A DNA stretch of 38,018 bases from an uncultured Collinsella sp. GTDB taxonomy: Bacteria > Actinomycetota > Coriobacteriia > Coriobacteriales > Coriobacteriaceae. The notes beneath the pieces were generated by a model. The model was given only the letters and a program-made list of their open reading frames with translations. It searched no databases and was not told where the DNA came from. Every line of letters starts with the position of its first letter. Position 1 is the first letter of the stretch. Shown in pieces: positions 1 through 9,128 of this stretch. The DNA lies in assembly GCA_937997605.1 (NCBI GenBank), contig CALLFD010000087.1, positions 1-38,018 on the forward strand, read 5' to 3'. Position numbers and translations under genes: made by a program.

Positions 1-122
1 TCACGGTGCTTATTTCCCGGTGATCACTCGGACCACTTCTTAGTGAACATCAACACATTGAATCGGACATGCGTATGCGCTGATTTATATAGCCCCATTG
101 ATTGACCCGAATTGCCCATCGT

Positions 123-191
123 TTAGAGCACAATAATGAACAGGAGCACACCGAACCATTCAATAATCTGAAGTAGGACCACGGCCGACAT
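123..191 (-). CDS. possible 22-residue hydrophobic peptide
   Basis: A short frame runs from an ATG at 191 to a TAA at 123-125 and would encode MSAVVLLQIIEWFGVLLFII plus two residues. Almost every residue is hydrophobic and one acidic residue sits mid-helix, the size and look of a type I toxin or other single-helix membrane peptide. There is no clear Shine-Dalgarno site, and it lies just downstream of the terminator at 211-249. It is equally likely to be chance in a non-coding stretch. I see nothing else recognisable in 1-210. Confidence 0.18.
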   Translation of the reverse strand: MSAVVLLQIIEWFGVLLFIIVL

Positions 192-210
192 GGTCGAAAT
201 GAGTTAGAAC

Positions 211-249
211 AACAAAAGGGCACTGGGGCCCGCATTAGCCCCAGTGCCC
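211..249 (-). terminator. rho-independent terminator after the NPCBM-like gene
   Basis: A perfect 12-bp inverted repeat (GGGCACTGGGGC at 218-229 with its complement at 238-249) has an 8-nt loop. On the minus strand it is followed by TTTTGTTGTT. It lies about 80 bp downstream of the stop of the gene at 331-1329 and would end that transcript. Confidence 0.85.
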
Positions 250-330
250 ATAAGCAATACCGACAATGCTGCATCCGATAACGTGCGTTCCTTAAATAAA
301 CAAATACGCAATGCCAGCTCAAGCGGCCAC

Positions 331-1329
331 TCACTCTTTAATCAGCTTGACGTTACTAAGCAAAACCGGAATACCATTACCGGTATATCCCTTAGTGGAG
401 TAAACCCTGAACTCAAGCCAATCGAAATCAGATAGATCAATTTCATTCGACGGAATGTCAGTAGGTGCGGTATTCATCGTAATGTGGTCCTTTTGCCAAA
501 TTACTTTTGAATCGGACCCGTCGACAGAGCCCCTTAGTTCAAGTCTCGCCTCATAGTCCTTCAAGATGCTCGTGTCCTCTACGTATTCAACAGCAATTTT
601 GCCATTCAACGAACGGTACTTCTTGCCGATATAAAATGATATAACCGAAGGAGAATCAGCACTATTAGGACGACCAACCCAAGTGTCGTCACTTGAATAA
701 CTATTGCCAGCAGTGTCTTTTTGAGAGCCTTCAATCAACTCAAAACGGCTGGAAGAAGCAACCGTAAGAGAGGTCAACGCCACTTCAGAAACGCCTTCAA
801 GTTCATCCAAGAGGTCATTGATTCTTGCCGGATCTTTCACAATCTTCGAAGCAGCTTTCAAAACACTTTTCGCATCATCATACTTTTTAGATGACACCAG
901 CTTGTTAGCTTTGGCTAAGACCTCTTCAGTGTAAGTAGACGAGTATTCAGCAAATGCAACAGCGCAGTCTCCAGATTTCTTAGAAGCCTTTGACAGCGAA
1001 GTCAAGGCTTCCTCATGTTTACCGGAATCCCAGGCAGCGGTAGCGTCAGCAAGAACCTGTTTACCCGCTTCCTCATCCTTGAGGGCATTGAGTTCCGCCT
1101 CGGCGTTAGCATAATCTCTATACGCGCTTTCAAGAGCCTCGTTAAGGCTCATGCTTTCTTCTACGGAATCAAAGCGCTTAGACAACTCGCCGACCATAGC
1201 AGACTGACCATGCAAATCACCAAGATACGCCGACAGGAGGCACGGTATTATTGCAAATAATATACCGAAAATAATCGGATGATTAGCATAAAATCGGGAC
1301 TCTCTAGTGCTGGAATCTTTATCAGCCAT
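331..1329 (-). CDS. membrane-anchored protein with helical repeats and NPCBM-like C-terminal domain
   Basis: The 332-residue protein starts at the ATG at 1329, preceded by AGGGG at good spacing; a longer frame upstream has no such site. Residues about 18-37 form one hydrophobic segment (a signal anchor or uncleaved signal peptide). Residues about 45-190 are charged, helical and alanine/lysine/glutamate-rich, resembling coiled coil and TPR-like repeats. Residues about 195-332 resemble the NPCBM/NEW2 carbohydrate-binding fold: a SFYIGKKYRSLNGKIAVEY strand pair, then LRGSVDGS, and a closing VLLSNVKLIKE. The likely topology is a short cytoplasmic tail with the bulk outside. Its place at the end of the polysaccharide locus suggests contact with surface glycan, but this is inferred. 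It is separated from the locus by a gap of about 740 bp and ends at a strong terminator, so it is probably its own transcription unit. Confidence 0.75.
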   Translation of the reverse strand: MADKDSSTRESRFYANHPIIFGILFAIIPCLLSAYLGDLHGQSAMVGELSKRFDSVEESMSLNEALESAYRDYANAEAELNALKDEEAGKQVLADATAAWDSGKHEEALTSLSKASKKSGDCAVAFAEYSSTYTEEVLAKANKLVSSKKYDDAKSVLKAASKIVKDPARINDLLDELEGVSEVALTSLTVASSSRFELIEGSQKDTAGNSYSSDDTWVGRPNSADSPSVISFYIGKKYRSLNGKIAVEYVEDTSILKDYEARLELRGSVDGSDSKVIWQKDHITMNTAPTDIPSNEIDLSDFDWLEFRVYSTKGYTGNGIPVLLSNVKLIKE

Positions 1330-2066
1330 TGTATCCCCTAACGCAAAACAAACAATATGAGTAACGCGCCTCTCAAAAGCACAAGCATGCCGGACCACAA
1401 TTTCAAAAGAAAAAAGTGTGACAATCTGCGCAATCAATCGGACGAGCCGGCAACCAACTTATTACTTCCGGTATTTTGTATAGCTCTATTGTTTAACAAC
1501 ATGACAACCCTCATTAATCAGTCGACCAAATTCAATGGTCAACAAGTGGATGTTAACGTCATGCACCAGGCAGTAAACGCCTGAAACAATGGTACTCCCT
1601 AACACTTTAGAAGAGCGCAGCAGTCTAATAATATTCGTTGAACGGTAGTCGAATAATCGAACTGTTTGAAATACCGCTTGGGGATGCATTTAAATAGCGA
1701 GCCAACAGGTGATGTGCGCTCTCATAAAGAAAACATTGCAAAAGCTCGAGAGTCCATGCGTTTAGCTAGATTCAATGCCCTTCACAGCTCACACGGCCTC
1801 TCGACCCTCAATTTATAAATCCACAGACATTCGTATCGGAACAACCCAAACACGCACGTTCAAGTACTTTTGGATTAGACGAATCGCAGACCTAGGGGGC
1901 AATAGACGACATCAACGACTTGAACTTATACGGACCTGGCAGGTTTTCCCAGATATCCAGGTCTGATACGAACTCATTAATATGACGGCCTCGCCATCAA
2001 GATAACCGAATACAATGCCACTGCCTCTACAACCAAGCTAGGAAGACAGCAACCAAATAAGCGAGC
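1330..2066. other. gene-poor AT-rich gap of about 740 bp
   Basis: No reading frame here has both a ribosome-binding site and recognisable protein content. Short open frames exist on both strands (for example 1486-1689 minus and 1775-1966 plus), but their translations match nothing I know. A small dyad, GACCTGG at 1933-1939 with CCAGGTC at 1957-1963, has no T-tract. The composition resembles the neighbouring capsule genes, so this may be decayed remains of a lost gene. The promoter of the 331-1329 gene should lie near 1340-1450, but I cannot assign clear -35 and -10 boxes. Confidence 0.5.
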
Positions 2067-3272
2067 CTAATCGACGCCCGAACCTAAAGAGTGAATGGCC
2101 CTCTTTAGCCAGAGCGGAATGCTTCTCTTCAGGCGTCCCTTGAAAACAAGCTTCCAATTATTCTTTTCAAATTTCGAAGCGAAAGCCGCTGCCCCTAGAG
2201 ATCGATACTCAGCCATGAGCTCGTTGTAACAATCGGGCTTAGCCGATGGGTGCACGAGTTGGCCATTTTCACGCACAACATCATCCATCGGCACCTCTTT
2301 AATTACCCCATCGTTCCTAAGCTCATTTACAAGCGAAATGCCCTTATCCGTTGAAGCAATAATTACTGAAACGCCCTTTGAAGAGTCAATATTCTCACAA
2401 TACTTTGCTGCGCCCCAAAAATCGCCTATCGTCCAGTCAGAATATCGTTCTCTTTTTGCATAAGGACAAGAGTAGCAGGATTCCCTGAAAAACATTCCTT
2501 GATAAAAGTAATAATAGTAGTAATAGACCTCTTCAGGCTTAAAGTAACGCGTTCTAACTTTGCCGTCTGAGGTCCTAAAATCAACGGCAAGTAGAGCGCC
2601 CCAACCCCTATTCTTATCACGGAATCTGAGATCTACGATCTCTCCATTCACCTTGGTTTCAAGATATTCAACGAAATCAAGAAACAGCTTCGCGCTCGGC
2701 ACCCCATGACAAATGAGTTCAACACAGATTAAATTATCAGGAGTTTTGCGTCCAAACAGAGACCTTACAGCAGCACACTGACATGGAGTACCAGAAAACA
2801 GAACACCAGACCCCTCGGATACGTCTTGTTTTAACTTAGATAAAATCGGCGTTAAGTCGCTTTGAACATACTTTGAGCCCTGAACTCTAGAAATATCGGA
2901 CCAATCGGCAATACGTGCATGTTCGGGCTTCATTCCTTTGCCCCAAGACGCGCCATAGACAACGCCCCCATTATCGAGAACATGTTTTGCAAGTGCAGAA
3001 AAAGCTCCTCCAGAAGCACTGCCGTGCAACGCATCCTTATTGGAATTAACAAAAGCCAGAGCCATTGACGACACGGAATTATGGGAATTCTTAGTCTTGC
3101 CAAAGTCACATTTCTTAACGCATGCACCACAATCGATGCATAGAGAACTATCGATTATTGGATAGACAAATCCGTCCAAATCCTTGCGAAAAGAAATTGC
3201 GTCTTTTGGGCAAACCCGCAGACACGCACCGCACCCGCAGCATTTATCTATAGAGTTATATGGGGTTTCCAT
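2067..3272 (-). CDS. FrhB-like iron-sulfur protein (F420 hydrogenase/dehydrogenase beta subunit family), copy 1
   Basis: The 401-residue protein begins with a bacterial 2x[4Fe-4S] ferredoxin domain. Its ligands are C11, C14, C17, C21 and C45, C48, C51, C55. It then shows the FrhB/FdhB-type N- and C-terminal domains, recognisable by GSKYVQSDLTPILSKLK, SGTPCQCAAVRSLFG, ELICHGVPS, a CYSCPYAKRERYSDWTIGDF stretch and FWG. Family members bind flavin and Fe-S and move electrons. Homologues inside bacterial polysaccharide loci are common, but their substrate is unknown to me. The start codon overlaps the stop of the Wzx-like gene by one base (TAATG), indicating translational coupling. It is a clear paralogue of the protein at 4703-5860, with identical spacing of all eight ferredoxin cysteines. 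It is the last gene of the tightly packed operon. Confidence 0.85.
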   Translation of the reverse strand: METPYNSIDKCCGCGACLRVCPKDAISFRKDLDGFVYPIIDSSLCIDCGACVKKCDFGKTKNSHNSVSSMALAFVNSNKDALHGSASGGAFSALAKHVLDNGGVVYGASWGKGMKPEHARIADWSDISRVQGSKYVQSDLTPILSKLKQDVSEGSGVLFSGTPCQCAAVRSLFGRKTPDNLICVELICHGVPSAKLFLDFVEYLETKVNGEIVDLRFRDKNRGWGALLAVDFRTSDGKVRTRYFKPEEVYYYYYYFYQGMFFRESCYSCPYAKRERYSDWTIGDFWGAAKYCENIDSSKGVSVIIASTDKGISLVNELRNDGVIKEVPMDDVVRENGQLVHPSAKPDCYNELMAEYRSLGAAAFASKFEKNNWKLVFKGRLKRSIPLWLKRAIHSLGSGVD

Positions 3273-4693
3273 TATTGATGAGCCTTTCCAAGAGCTGACC
3301 TAAGAACTGAAAGGCAAGCTTCAGTTAATTTCATGACAACACGGCGATTGACAAATAGCATGACAATGAGAAGGGCAAGTGCAATAAGAAAACGATGCGG
3401 AACGTGCGCTATCATCACGATAGACATTCCAGCGAGAATAAAGTATGAAATTAAATCAGATACAAGCTCAATATCGAGACGAATGATCTTTCTCGTATCC
3501 CAAAGACGCAATGCCCAAATTGAAACATAGCTAGCGAGAGTAGCCAAAGAAGCCCCCATGGCACCCAGCGAAGGAATCAACATGACATTCAAAACAATGT
3601 TAAGCACAGCAGCAAACATTGTTGATACAAACAACATCTTGGTTCTCTTAGCTGAAGTGTAAATGGATCCCAAAAATGCAGACATAGCGGAAAACTCAAA
3701 AGCAATCAACAGCACTGGAACAAGAACCCAGCCATTAAAAAAGTCATTAGAGAAGAGAATGCTTGCCAGAAGTTCGCAGCCGCAAATCAGCACACCAACA
3801 ACAAGAGAATTAAACGTGGAATACTGTTTATAAATGTTGCTGTAGAACCGTCTCGATTCTTGAGAACCGAAATCCTCTACGGCCGAAATCTGCCATGCAC
3901 TCATAAAAATTGTTGAAACGGTAGCAAACAAGGAAGGTATACGCTGAGCGGCAGAGTACACACCCGTAACACCAACCCCAACGAACATCGTCAACAAATA
4001 TTTGTCCGAAGAATTGCTAATCCACCAACTAATCGAATTGGGAATCATCGGAACAGAATAGCGAAGCATATCCCTAAACAAATTCTTATCAATGGAGGCT
4101 GGTCTAACCAAAAAGCCGTTAAGGCCGGCACCGATCCAAAGTAAAACGCTTGTAGCGGCCTCACCTATCAGCATGGCGAGCATATAGCCCGTAACTCCAA
4201 GGTGTAAACCTAAAAGAAACACAAGGTTTAAAGCAATGAAAACAAAGGTCTGAAACACGCCGCTAATTGAATAAATCGCGACGTTCTCAATCCCCTTAAC
4301 AAACTGAGAGACAAGAAGATGAAGACATGTAAAGAAATAGTACGCAAGAAAATACCCAAGATAAGGTGCCATGTCCTCACTCAAAAGAACAAGCGGGGAG
4401 GCGGCGCACATGGCAACAAAACCCCCGCACGTCACAATCAATCCGATGGTAAATATTTGCCTTTTGTCTAAGTCTTGATCAAGGGCAAATCGCATCACGG
4501 CTTCGCTGATTAGAAGCGTAAAGAAAGGCGACAGCAAGTTTACTGTCGTCGTCATCAGGTCCGCAGTACCGTACTCTGCCGTTGACAACACGGCAGTATA
4601 GAGCGGCAGCATGAAGAATGACATTATTTTGGACGCGAAGTTCCCGATCGTAATTAGACCGACATTTTTGCCAAGTTTTTTATATTTGCCCAT
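3272..4693 (-). CDS. Wzx-like polysaccharide flippase (MATE/MOP superfamily)
   Basis: The 473-residue protein has about 12-14 hydrophobic segments spread along its length. It begins MGKYKKLGKNVGLITIGNFA, the amphipathic start followed by the first helix typical of the polysaccharide biosynthesis/RfbX family. The expected role is to flip undecaprenyl-diphosphate-linked repeat units across the cytoplasmic membrane for the Wzy-dependent polymerisation pathway. The length is normal for the family. It sits between two FrhB-like genes. The nearest purine-rich site, AGGAGGG at the end of the upstream gene, is somewhat far from the ATG, so translation may depend on coupling. The specific glycan cannot be read from sequence. 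Confidence 0.88.
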   Translation of the reverse strand: MGKYKKLGKNVGLITIGNFASKIMSFFMLPLYTAVLSTAEYGTADLMTTTVNLLSPFFTLLISEAVMRFALDQDLDKRQIFTIGLIVTCGGFVAMCAASPLVLLSEDMAPYLGYFLAYYFFTCLHLLVSQFVKGIENVAIYSISGVFQTFVFIALNLVFLLGLHLGVTGYMLAMLIGEAATSVLLWIGAGLNGFLVRPASIDKNLFRDMLRYSVPMIPNSISWWISNSSDKYLLTMFVGVGVTGVYSAAQRIPSLFATVSTIFMSAWQISAVEDFGSQESRRFYSNIYKQYSTFNSLVVGVLICGCELLASILFSNDFFNGWVLVPVLLIAFEFSAMSAFLGSIYTSAKRTKMLFVSTMFAAVLNIVLNVMLIPSLGAMGASLATLASYVSIWALRLWDTRKIIRLDIELVSDLISYFILAGMSIVMIAHVPHRFLIALALLIVMLFVNRRVVMKLTEACLSVLRSALGKAHQ

Positions 4694-4702
4694 AGGTGAA
4701 AC

Positions 4703-5860
4703 TCATGCCCTCCTCACCTTTGTTTTTACCTTGTCAACAAGGCGATACAGTTTTCCTGATTTACCGACATAACCAAAACGAGAAGCTACCCCGCCCCAAC
4801 TGCCATTCTCATAGGCTGTCCAAAATGAATCGTAATCAAACTGCGGATAGTCAGTGGAATTATGCAGATTCCTTTGAACAGGAGTCTCAGTCTCTTCCTT
4901 AAGAGTTAAGCGCTCACTTGAGTCAGTAAGTAGCGTTTCGCCCTGTTCGCTATTCACGAAGACCATGGATACTCCGACGTTGTCAGAAAACTCAGGATCA
5001 TCCTTTTCAATTCCCCAGTAATCCGCAATCGTTAAATCGCCCACTCGCTGCATGCGCGAATAAGGACAGTGATAGCACGACGGCCTCAACCCGAGACTCT
5101 TTGAAAATACAACAGCAAAGCCGCGCGCTTCGGAACTATCATCCAGTAAAACGGATCCATCTTCAAACTCCGCTCGAATATGGTAGCCACGCCATCCAGC
5201 ATCTTTATTACGGAAAGAATATGAAACCAAACGAGATCCCTGCTTTTTTTCAAGAGACCTCACATAGTCGCCCCAAACCGTCGGAGAGGGGGCGCCGTGG
5301 CACACCAGGTCGGCATAAACCCAATTCGAGGAATTCACTTTTAGCAGTTTTGCCACCAGCTTAAATGCGGCGATCTGGCATGGGGTCCCTGTAAACAGAA
5401 CCTTCTTACCACTTAGATTTTTATACTCATTAAAGACATTAGAGATATCACTTTGGACATATTTGCTTCCACGCATTGAATCACGAGAAGCAACTTCGCC
5501 AGCCACTCTATGCCGAACACACATCGACTCGTCATAAGCAGCACCCACAATTAGACCGCCGCTGTTTAGTATGCTATCACTCAGAGCAGTAAAAGCTCCT
5601 CCCGAAGACGATCGAGACCGAATTTCATCCTCGTTTTTTACAGCATATGTTGTTTTGGGATATGGTGTCAGGAGGTCAACTTCATTGCCAATTTGACAAA
5701 CACGATTACAAAGATGACAGTCAATACACTTCTCTGGGTCAATAACGGGATATAAAAAGCCGTGCTTGTCATGGACCATTTTGATGGCACCACGCGGACA
5801 CACGGAAGCGCAAGCACCACACCCATAGCAATCTCGCTTATTGGTAAATAGAACCATCAT
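4703..5860 (-). CDS. FrhB-like iron-sulfur protein (F420 hydrogenase/dehydrogenase beta subunit family), copy 2
   Basis: The 385-residue protein has the same layout as the protein at 2067-3272. The N-terminal ferredoxin ligands are C11, C14, C17, C21 and C45, C48, C51, C55. These are followed by GSKYVQSDISNVFNEYK, FTGTPCQIAAFKL, DLVCHGAPSPTVWGDYV, CYHCPYSRMQRVGDLTIADY and WG. It therefore probably binds two [4Fe-4S] clusters plus flavin and transfers electrons to or from a sugar substrate or a partner. The start codon overlaps the stop of the pyruvyl transferase-like gene (TAATG), so the two are co-translated and may work together. Two tandem ATG codons open the frame. Whether it modifies the glycan, activates its partner or handles F420 is not known; no F420-specific evidence is visible. 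Confidence 0.85.
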   Translation of the reverse strand: MMVLFTNKRDCYGCGACASVCPRGAIKMVHDKHGFLYPVIDPEKCIDCHLCNRVCQIGNEVDLLTPYPKTTYAVKNEDEIRSRSSSGGAFTALSDSILNSGGLIVGAAYDESMCVRHRVAGEVASRDSMRGSKYVQSDISNVFNEYKNLSGKKVLFTGTPCQIAAFKLVAKLLKVNSSNWVYADLVCHGAPSPTVWGDYVRSLEKKQGSRLVSYSFRNKDAGWRGYHIRAEFEDGSVLLDDSSEARGFAVVFSKSLGLRPSCYHCPYSRMQRVGDLTIADYWGIEKDDPEFSDNVGVSMVFVNSEQGETLLTDSSERLTLKEETETPVQRNLHNSTDYPQFDYDSFWTAYENGSWGGVASRFGYVGKSGKLYRLVDKVKTKVRRA

Positions 5861-6933
5861 TAAAAATCACCCTTAATAGATGTGACAAAATGTTCAGACG
5901 CCTCGCGTTCGCGAGCAAGCGAGTTGTCGACATTTCCCCAATCAATATCCTTTAGCAAAATATCTCTATCAAAACGATCCGTATAGCGGTTCCTTAGACC
6001 AGCAATATCAAGAAGGTTGGTAATTCTCCCACCTCGGGTAGCTTTAGGAATGGACGCAAAAGGCCTATGGAATAGAAGAGAGAAAACGGTCCCATGGAAA
6101 GAGTCGGTAACAACGTAATCCGCACCCGCGATGAGGGAAACAAATTCTTCAGGCCCAGCATCGCAAATAACGTCATGGCCTTTTCCAATTTGCAGCCCTC
6201 TGTTGCCGCTCAGTCCGACAAGATCGAGATTTTTATAACGTGCGATTTTATCGGCCAAAGATAGAGCACGGTTGTCCTTCCTTGCCAGTTGGTAATAAAG
6301 GACGTAAGGCCTATCGCGGAGAGTCTTTACAATGGGAGCAAATAGTTCTTTACCCGCAAGGATGGTAGGATCGACAACCACCTCAGGCCTATTACCGGTC
6401 AATTTCTCAATCAAGCCCGCTGCTTCTGGTTCTCTAACGGAAATTCGATTTAGTCTTGAAACCAAAGGCAGCATAGCTTTGCAGTCCGCATCAGATAGAG
6501 CCGATTTGCCTATACTGGCAGCGTACGATGCCTTAATGACGCTCCCAGGAAACCGGTCGGCAAAGTACATGGGATCGATTCCTTTTGTAATTTCCGAATT
6601 CCAAATTTGATCGCTCCCACAGAAGACGGAATCGAACGAATGGAGGACATCGTCAGTAGCAGGCCACGGCTCCAATTCCATCCTCTCTGAAACAAAGCGC
6701 TTGAACTTTCTTTTCTTAGAAACGCAGGCGGGCACAGTGAGAGCGCTGCAAACGATTGCTTTAGGTCCAGAAAAATCAAACGTTTTGTAGTCAGACAAAA
6801 GACAGTCAGGACGATAATCAATAACCTTAACTTCGTCGTAGTATTTTTTTAACTTCTCAGATAGAGCAAATGCTTGAAGAGCGGCCCCATAATTGGGAAC
6901 ACAGTGGAATGTAACAATGCCAGCCTTAGTCAT
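5860..6933 (-). CDS. polysaccharide pyruvyl transferase family protein, copy 1
   Basis: Translation from the ATG at 6933 gives 357 residues beginning MTKAGIVTFHCVPNYGAALQ, the usual start of this family. An AGGAAGG site lies just upstream, whereas the longer frame lacks one. Further family marks are VIDYRPDC near residue 50, FCGSDQIWNSEITKG, VREPEAAGLIEKL, VVDPTI and VVTDSFHGTVFSLLFHR. Known members (such as CsaB and ExoV) transfer pyruvate from phosphoenolpyruvate to form a ketal on a sugar, adding a negative charge. Members paired with FrhB-like proteins may do other chemistry. The gene overlaps the upstream GT2 gene by 8 bp and the following FrhB-like gene by one base. It is paralogous to the protein at 10222-11322. 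Confidence 0.87.
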   Translation of the reverse strand: MTKAGIVTFHCVPNYGAALQAFALSEKLKKYYDEVKVIDYRPDCLLSDYKTFDFSGPKAIVCSALTVPACVSKKRKFKRFVSERMELEPWPATDDVLHSFDSVFCGSDQIWNSEITKGIDPMYFADRFPGSVIKASYAASIGKSALSDADCKAMLPLVSRLNRISVREPEAAGLIEKLTGNRPEVVVDPTILAGKELFAPIVKTLRDRPYVLYYQLARKDNRALSLADKIARYKNLDLVGLSGNRGLQIGKGHDVICDAGPEEFVSLIAGADYVVTDSFHGTVFSLLFHRPFASIPKATRGGRITNLLDIAGLRNRYTDRFDRDILLKDIDWGNVDNSLAREREASEHFVTSIKGDF

Positions 6934-7909
6934 GGAACGCCTTCCTTTTAAAGTGAAAGATAAATGCAAACAAACGCGGCGAAATTGAACCTAGAAGCAC
7001 ATAACTCTTAAGCTTAAGGGGCAAATCGGGCGAAGCAAACGCTTCACCTACCGTCGATCGTGCCCAGTTCGCCATCTTCTTGCGACAGTATTCATCGGCG
7101 AAGCCGGAGGCGGCAGCGACGATTAACAGGTGCCGGATTAGGCCAACGTTTAATCGCAAACGCAATGAATTAGCCTTCTCGCCTTGAAGACCAAGGAGCG
7201 AAACGACCTTATTTGGAAGCTCCATACAGCTAAACTTTTTTTCATTCAAAGCAGAACGGCTTATGCTTTGCTCAGTAGAGCGATAATGATAAAAAGCTGT
7301 ATCAGTTACTGAAATGAAGCGCGAATTATTTATAAGCTCAACGTTAAAGAACCAGTCTTCTAGAATATGCACATTTTCTGGGAATGCGCACCCCGCAGCC
7401 GTATCCTTACTCATCAGGCATAGCCAGGGACAGGCAATGAAGCGAAAGTCCAGTTGATATTTAAGTAATACGGACGCATCGATACTGTCGGATCTGGAGA
7501 CACAGGTTTCACTGGCACATAAATCTCCGTTGCTGTCATGGTACCGACTGCAGTAAACAGCATCAGTTCCGTTATTTTTTATAGCAGCCAATAGCGTCTC
7601 GACAGCAAATGGTTCAATCCAATCGTCGGCATCTACAAACATCAGGTAAGAACCACGGGACGCAGCAATACCATGATTTCGCGCAGAACTGACACCGCAG
7701 TTCTTCTGCGTTATAAGGTGCAGCCTATTGTCAGAATCCGCCATTCTAGAAACAATCGCCGAGGTTCCGTCGGTCGAGCCATCATCAACAACAGTTATTT
7801 CAACTGAGCGGTAAGTCTGGTTCAGAAGAGAACGAACGCACTCTTCCAGATGTTTTTCAGCCTGATACGCCGGGACAATAATGCTGACCAAATCACTACA
7901 TATATCCAC
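6926..7909 (-). CDS. GT2-family glycosyltransferase
   Basis: The 327-residue protein opens with the GT-A fold signature LVSIIVPAYQAEKHLEECVR, followed by VDDGSTDGTSAIV and the metal/nucleotide-sugar DXD region SYLMFVDADDWIEP near residue 95. The C-terminal third is variable and mildly hydrophobic. It should transfer one sugar from a nucleotide-sugar donor to the lipid-linked repeat unit on the cytoplasmic face. Donor and linkage cannot be predicted. It overlaps the polymerase gene upstream by 14 bp and the pyruvyl transferase-like gene downstream by 8 bp, so it belongs to the same operon. Confidence 0.88.
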   Translation of the reverse strand: MDICSDLVSIIVPAYQAEKHLEECVRSLLNQTYRSVEITVVDDGSTDGTSAIVSRMADSDNRLHLITQKNCGVSSARNHGIAASRGSYLMFVDADDWIEPFAVETLLAAIKNNGTDAVYCSRYHDSNGDLCASETCVSRSDSIDASVLLKYQLDFRFIACPWLCLMSKDTAAGCAFPENVHILEDWFFNVELINNSRFISVTDTAFYHYRSTEQSISRSALNEKKFSCMELPNKVVSLLGLQGEKANSLRLRLNVGLIRHLLIVAAASGFADEYCRKKMANWARSTVGEAFASPDLPLKLKSYVLLGSISPRLFAFIFHFKRKAFHD

Positions 7910-9128
7910 GAGGACTCACAGATCCCTTCGATTTAAGGTAGCCGGCAATAATGCCCCAAAACATACACAGAAGCAGAAAATGAGTTGGGTAAATAATCAA
8001 GTGCGCCATACACGACATGAAAATCATCAGCACCAGAGATGCTGCGAATGCCGGCGCGAGCTGAGAACAATCGGACTTGACACGCAGATACAATTGCCAG
8101 ACGTGATAATAAAGTCGCAAATAAAGTAATAACCCAATAAGGCCATAGTCATAAATGACTTCAAGAAAGTCATTGTGAGCGCTAAGGCCCATAGGGGAAG
8201 CTCGATATACCGTATTAAAACCATGGCCAATAAGAAGTGACATTGGATCAGAAGCTAGTATCATTCTCCAGACACAAGCCCAGACATCCGGTCTACCCGA
8301 GCCATCATCATTTGCAAGATTTTCAAGACGATCTAACATTGCTAGATTGTTTGCTTTTGTAAATGAAGTGAAAAAATAGTAGAAAGCCATCGCAAGTATA
8401 ACAGAACCAAGGATAAGCAGGACCCTTTTAGGATCTCCCTTTCCAGCCATCTGCCACTCAACCACGGCATAAACAATAAGAGCCAGGAAAAAAGCAATGA
8501 ATCCACCTCTCTTAGAAGACAGGAGAAGTGTGGCGAAAATTATTGCAACAAATACCCAACGAATTGTTTTATTGTGCAACAGTAAGACAAAAGGCAGCAG
8601 AAACAGGGCGTAGTACGCCATAGTTACAGATTCTGTCCAGCCAATCTCATTGATATGGGTTCTAACTCCGGCGAAGAGCACAAAAACAATAGGGACTGCA
8701 AGGCCCATCCATCCAAGTCGTTCAAGTAGAAAGGGATTCTTATATCCAGACCAATAGGAAAGAGCGAAAACAGCAATCCATAGAACGGATAAGGATATTT
8801 GAAGCAAACCGTAATGAAAACTAACGTACCCACTGAGGTAATAGAAGCAAGTTGGTACCAAAATTACAATACCAAACACCAATAAAAGTCCGAGCATATC
8901 CTTGCCAAATACAAGGTCTGCACGACAAGAAAGGCGAAGCAATACGCACAATCCGACTGCGGACATTGCCATCTTCAACTGATCTCTAAAGGGAACAATT
9001 CGGCCAGCACCTGCTAGAAGATTGCCAAATGTCACATAAATCAAACCTATAAGCAGAAACAAGAAAAGAACCGATAACGAACGCCTCGCAGAATTTAATC
9101 CGCGTTTTTTCAAAGCAAAACTAGACAT
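7896..9128 (-). CDS. wzy: Wzy-like O-antigen/capsule polymerase
   Basis: The 410-residue membrane protein has about 11-12 predicted hydrophobic segments and a large extracytoplasmic loop in the C-terminal half. The loop carries LIGHGFNTVYRASPMGLSAH followed by NDFLEVIYDYGLIGLLLYL, the His-Asn arrangement usual in the O-antigen ligase/polymerase (Wzy_C) family. The SSKRGGFIAFFLALIVY segment is also characteristic. It should join repeat units flipped by the Wzx-like protein. A WaaL-type ligase is less likely because the locus otherwise lacks a polymerase and this is a Gram-positive-type context. It overlaps the GT4 gene upstream by 8 bp. Confidence 0.82.
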   Translation of the reverse strand: MSSFALKKRGLNSARRSLSVLFLFLLIGLIYVTFGNLLAGAGRIVPFRDQLKMAMSAVGLCVLLRLSCRADLVFGKDMLGLLLVFGIVILVPTCFYYLSGYVSFHYGLLQISLSVLWIAVFALSYWSGYKNPFLLERLGWMGLAVPIVFVLFAGVRTHINEIGWTESVTMAYYALFLLPFVLLLHNKTIRWVFVAIIFATLLLSSKRGGFIAFFLALIVYAVVEWQMAGKGDPKRVLLILGSVILAMAFYYFFTSFTKANNLAMLDRLENLANDDGSGRPDVWACVWRMILASDPMSLLIGHGFNTVYRASPMGLSAHNDFLEVIYDYGLIGLLLYLRLYYHVWQLYLRVKSDCSQLAPAFAASLVLMIFMSCMAHLIIYPTHFLLLCMFWGIIAGYLKSKGSVSPRGYM

